Assembly (NCBI RefSeq): GCF_000744815.1
Contig: NZ_JQMQ01000005.1
Location: 256,055 to 320,054 of the forward strand
Reading direction: 5' to 3'
DNA: 64,000 bases
Source of the DNA: Phaeacidiphilus oryzae TH49
Lineage (GTDB): Bacteria; Actinomycetota; Actinomycetes; Streptomycetales; Streptomycetaceae
The notes under the pieces were generated by a model. The model searched no databases, had not been told where the DNA came from, and saw only the letters and a program-made list of their open reading frames with translations. Shown here piece by piece: positions 58,703 to 64,000 of this stretch. The position numbers were made by a program, and so were the translations under genes. Numbering within the stretch: position 1 is the stretch's first letter; each line of letters begins with the position of its first letter.

Positions 58703-59575
58703 GTGCGCACCTCCTTCCTGACCGGCCTGATCGGCACCGGCATCGGCCCCTCGCTCAGCCCGGCACTGCACGAGCGCGAGGCGGACCGGCACGGTCTGCG
58801 GCTCCTCTACCGCCGGCTCGACCTGGACGAGCTCGGCCGGCGCCCGGAGGACGTCGGCAGCCTCCTGGGAGCCGCTCGCGAGCTCGGCTTCGACGGCCTC
58901 AACATCACCCACCCCTGCAAGCGGCTGGTCATCCCGTACCTGGACGAACTCGACCCGACCGCAGCCGAGTTGGGCGCGGTCAACACCGTCGTCCTGCACG
59001 GCGGCCGGGCCGTCGGCCACAACACCGACACCACCGGCTTCGCCCGCAGTTTCGCCCGCGGGCTGCCCGACGCCGCCACCCGCCGGATCGTCCTCCTCGG
59101 CGCGGGCGGAGCCGGCTCCGCCGTCGCCCACGCCCTGCTGACCCTGGGCGCGGACCGGCTCACCGTGGTGGACGCCGACCCCGCCCGGTCCACCGCCCTC
59201 GCCGCCGAGCTGGCGCAGCGGTTCGGCCCCGGCCGGGCCGAGCCGCTGCCGGCCGCCGCGCTCACCGTTGAAGGCCGCGGGCTGGCGGGGGCGGACGGGC
59301 TGGTCAACGCCACTCCCATCGGCATGGCCGGCCATCCGGGCCTTCCGCTGCCCGCCGAGCTGCTGCACCCCGGGCTGTGGGTGGCGGAGGTGGTCTACCG
59401 CCCGCTGGAGACCGAGCTGCTGCGCCGGGCGGCCGAGGCGGGCTGCCGCACGCTGGACGCCGGCGGGATGGCGGTCTTCCAGGCCGCCGGCGCCTTCCGG
59501 CTCTTCACCGGCCGGGAGCCGGACACCGCGGCGATGCTCGCGGACCTGGCGGAACTGGCCGCCGCTCCCCGCTGA
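58703..59575 (+). CDS. shikimate/quinate dehydrogenase (AroE/YdiB family)
   Basis: A 290-residue AroE-fold enzyme. GPSLSPALHERE binds the shikimate ring, GLNITHPCK contains the catalytic Lys, HNTDTTGF the catalytic Asp, and LLGAGGAGSAVAHAL binds the dinucleotide. GTG start with GAAAGG upstream. Its place between a transporter and dehydroshikimate dehydratase indicates a catabolic role, oxidising quinate or shikimate to the 3-dehydro compound, rather than aromatic biosynthesis. Confidence 0.92.
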   Translation: MRTSFLTGLIGTGIGPSLSPALHEREADRHGLRLLYRRLDLDELGRRPEDVGSLLGAARELGFDGLNITHPCKRLVIPYLDELDPTAAELGAVNTVVLHGGRAVGHNTDTTGFARSFARGLPDAATRRIVLLGAGGAGSAVAHALLTLGADRLTVVDADPARSTALAAELAQRFGPGRAEPLPAAALTVEGRGLAGADGLVNATPIGMAGHPGLPLPAELLHPGLWVAEVVYRPLETELLRRAAEAGCRTLDAGGMAVFQAAGAFRLFTGREPDTAAMLADLAELAAAPR

Positions 59576-59598
59576 CCCACCCTCAGGAGCCCTTTTCC

Positions 59599-61620
59599 AT
59601 GCGCAACTCCATCGCCACCGTATCGCTGAGCGGCACCCTCACCGAGAAGCTGGCCGCCGCCTCCGCCGCGGGCTTCGACGGAGTGGAGATCTTCGAGAAC
59701 GACCTCCTCTCCTGCCCGCTCAGCCCGGAGGAGGTACGCGACCGGGCCGCCGACCTCGGCCTGCGGATCGAGCTCTACCAGCCGTTCCGGGACTTCGAGA
59801 CGGACGACGAGGCGGCCCTCGCCGCCCATCTCCGGCGCGCCGAGCGGAAGTTCGAGACGGTCCGGCGGCTGGGCGCGGATCTGCTGCTGGTCTGCTCCTC
59901 GGTCGAGGCCGACGCCCCCGCCGAGGACGCCCGCACCGCCGAGCAGCTGCGGCTGCTGGCCGAGCGCGCCCAGCGGCAGGGCGTCCGCATCGCCTACGAG
60001 GCGCTGGCGTGGGGGCGCCGGGTGAACACCTATCCGCACTCCTGGCGGATCGTGGCGGCGGCCGACCATCCGGCGCTGGGGCTCTGCCTGGACAGCTTCC
60101 ACATCCTCGCCCGCGGCGGCGATCCGGCGGGGATCGCCGGCATCCCCGCCGAGAAGCTCTTCTTCCTCCAGCTCGCGGACGCGGCGCCGATCGCCATGGA
60201 CGCCCTGCAGTGGAGCAGGCACCACCGCTGCTTCCCCGGCCAGGGCGGACTTCCGGTGGCCGAGGTGGTGGCCGCCACGCTGCGGGCCGGGTACCGGGGG
60301 CCACTGTCGCTGGAGGTGTTCAACGACGTCTTCCGGCGGGCCGACGCGGGCCGCACGGCGGTGGACGGACTGCGCTCGCTGCTCGCCCTGGCCGAGTCGG
60401 CGACGGCGGTCGCCGGACCTGACGCACCGGCGGCAGCGGCCGCGGCGCCCGCCCCGGCAGCCCAGGCCGCACCGGCGGCACCGGCAGCCCAGGCCGCCCA
60501 GGCAGCACCAGCCACACCTGCGCCGTCGCCCGCCCCGGCCCTGCCGGCCCGGCAGGCCGGAAAGCCGGAGCCCGCCGGGCCGCCGGCCTCGATCTCCCCG
60601 ACCGGGGTCGCCTTCGCCGAGCTGGCGGCCGCCGACCCGGAGCCGCTGCGCTCGCTGCTCGCCGCCCTCGGCTTCGTCCGCACCGGCCGCCACCGCGGCG
60701 GCAAGCCGGTGGAGCTCTGGGAGCAGGGGGAGGCCAGGGTGGTCCTCAACTCCTCGGCCGACGGCGGTCCGCACGGGGAGCCGCGGCTGGCCGCCCTCGG
60801 ACTGGAGAGCCCCGATCCCAGGGCGGCCGCCGAGCGCGCCGAGGCGCTCCTCGCCCCCGTGCTGCCGCGCCGGCTCGCCCCCGGGGACGTGCCGCTGGAG
60901 GCGGTCGCCGCTCCGGACGGCACCGAACTCTTCTTCTGCTCCACCGGCCACCCCGAACGACCGGACTGGCGCGCGGACTTCACCGACCTCCGGCGGACCG
61001 GCACCGCCCCCGGCCTCGCCGGCCCGGCCCCCGGCTCGGAGGTCGGCACACCGCTGGTGAGCCGGATCGACCACATCGCCCTCACCCAGCCCTGGCACCG
61101 GTTCGACGAGGCGGTGCTCTTCTTCCCGGCCGTCCTCGGCCTGCGCCCCCAGCAGAGCCTGGACCTGGCCGACCCGTACGGCCTCTTCCGCAGCCGGGCC
61201 CTGGCCGGCCCCGGGGGCGGGCTGCGCCTGGCGCTCAACCTCGCCCCCGGACCGGACTTCGACGAGGAGCGCCCGCAGCATCTCGCGCTGGCCGTCACCG
61301 ATCTGGAGGCGGCCGTACGCCGGCTGCGCGCGAGCGGGATCGCGACGCTGGACATCCCGGCCAACTACTACGACGACCTGGAGGCGCGATTCCCCCTGCC
61401 GGAGGGCGAGTCGGCCGGGCTGCGGGAGCTCGGCATCCTCTACGACCGGGAGGACCGGGGCCGGCGCGTCAGCGAGTTCCGGCACGCCTACACCGCCGCC
61501 TACGGCCGGGTCTCCGTGGAGCTGGTCCAACGCGGCGGCGGCTACCGGGGCTTCGGCGCCGCCAACGCCCCCGTCCGGCTGGCCGCCCAGCGGGCCGCCC
61601 GGCCGGCCCGGCGTCCGTAG
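59599..61620 (+). CDS. quiC1: 3-dehydroshikimate dehydratase fused to an HPPD-like domain (QuiC1 type)
   Basis: A 673-residue two-domain protein. The N-terminal xylose-isomerase-like barrel (about 1-265; GFDGVEIFENDLL, LGLCLDSFHILARG, PLSLEVFNDVF) is the dehydratase that makes protocatechuate. An Ala/Pro linker (about 275-330) leads to a C-terminal vicinal-oxygen-chelate region (about 335-655; IDHIALTQP, QHLALAVTD, VSVELVQR) like 4-hydroxyphenylpyruvate dioxygenase. The same fusion is known from Pseudomonas QuiC1, where the second domain has no settled catalytic role. CAGGAG precedes the ATG. Protocatechuate genes are not in the window. Confidence 0.92.
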   Translation: MRNSIATVSLSGTLTEKLAAASAAGFDGVEIFENDLLSCPLSPEEVRDRAADLGLRIELYQPFRDFETDDEAALAAHLRRAERKFETVRRLGADLLLVCSSVEADAPAEDARTAEQLRLLAERAQRQGVRIAYEALAWGRRVNTYPHSWRIVAAADHPALGLCLDSFHILARGGDPAGIAGIPAEKLFFLQLADAAPIAMDALQWSRHHRCFPGQGGLPVAEVVAATLRAGYRGPLSLEVFNDVFRRADAGRTAVDGLRSLLALAESATAVAGPDAPAAAAAAPAPAAQAAPAAPAAQAAQAAPATPAPSPAPALPARQAGKPEPAGPPASISPTGVAFAELAAADPEPLRSLLAALGFVRTGRHRGGKPVELWEQGEARVVLNSSADGGPHGEPRLAALGLESPDPRAAAERAEALLAPVLPRRLAPGDVPLEAVAAPDGTELFFCSTGHPERPDWRADFTDLRRTGTAPGLAGPAPGSEVGTPLVSRIDHIALTQPWHRFDEAVLFFPAVLGLRPQQSLDLADPYGLFRSRALAGPGGGLRLALNLAPGPDFDEERPQHLALAVTDLEAAVRRLRASGIATLDIPANYYDDLEARFPLPEGESAGLRELGILYDREDRGRRVSEFRHAYTAAYGRVSVELVQRGGGYRGFGAANAPVRLAAQRAARPARRP

Positions 61621-61652
61621 ACTCTCCCCCACCGTCCCCGCAGAGGAGCAGC

Positions 61653-62327
61653 ATGGCCACCCGAGCGTCCTCCCCCTCCGAGCCGAAGCGCACCCGCGAC
61701 CCGGTCCGCACCCGCGCGGAGATCCTGGCGGTGGCCACCGAGGAGTTCGCGGCCAAGGGGTACACCGGCGCCCGGGTCGACGAGATCGCCGAGCGGATCC
61801 GCACCACCAAGCGGATGATCTACTACTACTTCGGCAGCAAGGAGCAGCTGTTCACCGCGGTGCTGGAGCACGCCTACGCGGAGATCCGGCTGCGCGAGCA
61901 GCAGCTCGCCGAGGACGAGCCCGACCCGGTCGCCGCGCTGCGGCGGCTGGTCGAGCTGACCTTCGACCACCACGAGGCGCATCCGGACTTCATCCGCCTG
62001 GTCAGCATCGAGAACATCCACCGGGCCGAGCACATGGCCGCCTCGGAGACCCTGGGCAAGCTCAACCACCCGGCCATCGAGGTGCTCTCCCGCATCCTGG
62101 CGGCCGGCCGCGAACGCGGGGTCTTCCGGGCCGACGTCGACCCCATCGACCTCCACGCGATGATCAGTTCCTACTGCTTCTTCCGGATAGCCAACCGGCA
62201 CACCTTCCAGGCCCTCTTCGACCGCGACCTCGCCGCCCCGGAGGACCGGGACCGCTACCGCACCATGCTCGCCGAGATGATCGTCAGCTATCTCCGGCCC
62301 GAGGCCGGCCCCGCCCAGGTCGGCTGA
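61653..62327 (+). CDS. TetR-family regulator of the quinate/shikimate operon
   Basis: A 224-residue TetR protein. The HTH (ILAVATEEFAAKGYTGARVD, RTTKRMIYYYFGSKEQLF) and a C-terminal domain with SIENIHRAEHM are intact. This type often accompanies aromatic-acid catabolism genes. AGAGGAG lies 4 bases before the ATG and 32 bases separate it from quiC1, so it is probably cotranscribed and self-regulating through 57304-57319. Confidence 0.9.
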   Translation: MATRASSPSEPKRTRDPVRTRAEILAVATEEFAAKGYTGARVDEIAERIRTTKRMIYYYFGSKEQLFTAVLEHAYAEIRLREQQLAEDEPDPVAALRRLVELTFDHHEAHPDFIRLVSIENIHRAEHMAASETLGKLNHPAIEVLSRILAAGRERGVFRADVDPIDLHAMISSYCFFRIANRHTFQALFDRDLAAPEDRDRYRTMLAEMIVSYLRPEAGPAQVG

Positions 62328-62347
62328 CCGGAGCCGGCCCGCCGGGC

Positions 62348-63805
62348 TCACTCCCCCGGCGGGCTCCAGCGCAGTCGCCGGGCCCGCGCTCCCCCGGCAT
62401 CCGGGCCGCCGCACGGCCGGGAGGTGAGGACCACCCGGGAGGCCGGGGCCGCACTCACCGGCTGGACGGCCTGCCGCCACGGCCGCAGCAGCAGCGCGGG
62501 CAGGAGGAGCACCGCGGCGGGCAGCGCCCCCGCGATCCCCAGCCCGGCCCGGGGGCCGAGGTGCTGGTCGACTGCGCCGAGCAGCGGCCCGCCGACGGCC
62601 CCGCAGCCGTAGGTGGCCGGCAGGTAGACGCCCATCACCCGCCCCCGGAGGGCCGGCCCGGCGGCGAGCTGAACGCTGGCGTTGGCGCCGGTGTAGAGCT
62701 GCTGGGTGGCCATGCCGACGGCGGCCACCACCACCGCGAGTCCCCACACCGGAGGCACCGCGCCGGCCACCGGGTAGAGCCCGGCCACCGCGCAACCGGT
62801 CAGGGTCAGCCCGCGCAGGGTGATCCGGGTGCGCCCGGCCGAGACCAGCGCGCCCAGGACGGAGCCCAGGGCGAGGGCGGCGGTCAGCAGCGCGTAACCG
62901 CCGGGGCCGCCGTGGAAGGCCCGGGCGTACGCGGCCAGGGTGACCGCCGAGTTGAGGCAGAACACGCTGAACGCCCCGGCCAGCACGATCGGCCACCAGA
63001 TCTCCGGCCGCCGCAGCGCGGTGCGCAGGGCGGCCCGCGACTCGGCACCGGAGGCGGGAACGGGGGTGGGGACGGGGACGGCGGCCGGATGGTCCGGGTG
63101 AGCCGGATGGTCCGGGTGGGCCGCGAGGGGATCGCAGCCCGGCCGCGTACCGTCCTGCCGCCCCGGGCCGCGGCGGATGCGCGCGAACGCCGTCAGCGGG
63201 ACGGCGAAGGAGGCCGCGTTCAGGGCGAACGCCCAGCCGGGCCCGAAGAGGCCGACCAGCACTCCGGACAGCGCCGGCCCCAGGAAGCCGCCGAGGTAGA
63301 AGAGGGAGTTGCTGAGGCCGATCGCGCTGTGGATCTCCGCCCGCCCGATCAGCTCGGTGGCGAAGGACTGCCGCACCGGCTGGTCGACACCGGTCACCAC
63401 GCCGACCGCGGCCGCCAGCGACTGCACCTGCCAGGCCGCCACCTGGTGGCTGAGGGTGAGGACGGCCAGCAGTCCGGCCAGAGTGGCCGCGGCCAGCTGG
63501 GTGGCCTGGAGGATCCGGCGCTTGGGGTGGCGGTCGGCGAGCCGGCCGCCGAGCGGTCCGACCACCAGCATGGGCGCCCACTGCAGCCCCATGGTGACGC
63601 CGACCGCCGTCGCGCTCCCGGTGAGGTGGAGCACCAGCCAGTCCTGGGCGATGCGCTGCACCCACAGCCCGGTGGTCGTCACCCCCTGGCCCAGCATGTA
63701 CAGCCGGAAGTCCCGGTGGCGGAGTGCCGCGAACCTGCCGTGTCGTCGGGTGGATCGTGCGGATCGGGGACGGGTGAGGCCGCTCGGGTCGGTCGCCCTG
63801 GTCAC
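62348..63805 (-). CDS. MFS transporter, DHA3-like exporter
   Basis: A 485-residue major-facilitator protein. FAALRHRDFRLYMLGQGVTT at the start and GGRLADRHPKRRIL in the 2-3 loop are typical of DHA3 drug exporters. A His/Pro repeat (HPDHPAHPDHP) in the central loop comes from a short tandem duplication. It is convergent with the TetR gene and divergent from the LysR gene at the window edge, which may control it. The exported compound is unknown. Confidence 0.88.
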   Translation of the reverse strand: MTRATDPSGLTRPRSARSTRRHGRFAALRHRDFRLYMLGQGVTTTGLWVQRIAQDWLVLHLTGSATAVGVTMGLQWAPMLVVGPLGGRLADRHPKRRILQATQLAAATLAGLLAVLTLSHQVAAWQVQSLAAAVGVVTGVDQPVRQSFATELIGRAEIHSAIGLSNSLFYLGGFLGPALSGVLVGLFGPGWAFALNAASFAVPLTAFARIRRGPGRQDGTRPGCDPLAAHPDHPAHPDHPAAVPVPTPVPASGAESRAALRTALRRPEIWWPIVLAGAFSVFCLNSAVTLAAYARAFHGGPGGYALLTAALALGSVLGALVSAGRTRITLRGLTLTGCAVAGLYPVAGAVPPVWGLAVVVAAVGMATQQLYTGANASVQLAAGPALRGRVMGVYLPATYGCGAVGGPLLGAVDQHLGPRAGLGIAGALPAAVLLLPALLLRPWRQAVQPVSAAPASRVVLTSRPCGGPDAGGARARRLRWSPPGE

Positions 63806-63870
63806 GGCGACGTACCTCCTAGGTCGAGGTCTGCCCCTCCATCCTTTCGACGCCGCTCGTGTTCGCAGAA

Positions 63871-63892
63871 GAGAATTGATCCAATAATTCTC
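63871..63892. promoter_or_regulatory. candidate LysR operator
   Basis: GAGAATT-N8-AATTCTC, a perfect 7-bp inverted repeat in an AT-rich patch between the divergent MFS and LysR genes, 37 bases before the LysR start. Confidence 0.65.
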
Positions 63893-63928
63893 ATTGCGGA
63901 TCGTGATGGGTCGGCCTAGCGTGGAGCC

Positions 63929-64000
63929 GTGCTGTTCCCTCCCGAGCAGGTCCGGACGTTTCTCGCGGTGGCCCAGTCGCTCAGCTTCACCCAGGCCGCG
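63929..64000 (+). CDS. LysR-family regulator, 5' part only
   Basis: Twenty-four codons before the window end read VLFPPEQVRTFLAVAQSLSF then TQAA, the start of a LysR HTH (first helix and beginning of the second). The GTG at 63929 has a weak GGAG just upstream. It is divergent from the MFS exporter with a palindrome between, the classic LysR layout. Confidence 0.8.
   Translation, partial: MLFPPEQVRTFLAVAQSLSFTQAA

Noticed and set aside
1-64000. CRISPR arrays, insertion sequences, phage genes or a complete antibiotic biosynthetic cluster
   Set aside because: No spaced direct repeats, transposase, integrase, PKS, NRPS or terpene synthase signatures were seen.

Overview
The window is chromosomal DNA of a high-GC actinomycete, most likely a member of the Streptomycetaceae. 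Coding sequence is strongly GC-biased at third positions, GTG starts are common, Tat and lipoprotein signals are frequent, and the gene families (ROK, LacI, MmyB-type XRE, SGNH lipase, large secreted glycosidases) fit. I see no phage, plasmid, IS element or CRISPR array. It reads as an accessory arm region rich in carbon-scavenging loci, each with its own local regulator and a visible operator.

0-16 kb: after a tRNA-Leu(GAG), a RibD-like reductase and a secreted SGNH lipase comes the most striking locus, a ROK-regulated sulfate-ester/glycan system. A six-gene leftward operon (ROK regulator, SsuC-like permease, SsuB-like ATPase, SsuA-like lipoprotein, cytoplasmic sulfatase, secreted GH43) faces a rightward secreted GH43-like protein and a TIM-barrel hydrolase. 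A second rightward operon (sulfatase plus Tat-exported amidase) lies 8 kb away. The two rightward units start from the same element: a 17-bp inverted repeat, 4 bp, then TTGACG-N18-CATGCTG. The ROK gene has a degenerate version of it. This defines a small regulon from sequence alone. The secreted enzymes would release sulfated products, the importer would take them up, and the two sulfatases would desulfate them inside.

16-28 kb: an intracellular GH2 enzyme, its LacI regulator and a sugar ABC importer are joined by TTGCA-N4-TGCAA operators. Then follow a MarR/MFS/GlcG group and a secreted PA14-GH2 enzyme.

28-38 kb: an operon of a phosphodiester glycosidase, a UbiA-type phosphoribosyltransferase, DprE1 and DprE2, which is the core of lipid-linked arabinose (DPA) synthesis, here in an organism that looks non-mycolate. 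Next is a TetR-controlled three-subunit molybdenum aldehyde oxidoreductase of the PaoABC type.

38-50 kb: an ABC-F ribosome-protection ATPase with an apparent leader peptide, a HAD enzyme, a Baeyer-Villiger monooxygenase/esterase pair, YciO, a nucleoside hydrolase/MFS pair under a LacI regulator, and small orphan genes.

50-64 kb: an acyl-CoA ligase whose reading frame is continuous with an upstream XRE/MmyB regulator, SDRs, a copper ATPase with twin CsoR-type boxes, and a quinate/shikimate catabolic operon (transporter, shikimate dehydrogenase, 3-dehydroshikimate dehydratase, TetR). The window ends with an MFS exporter and the start of a LysR gene.

Two decayed gene remnants were found: a LuxR-type HTH tail at 33.4 kb and an amidohydrolase C-terminal segment at 44.8-45.1 kb.
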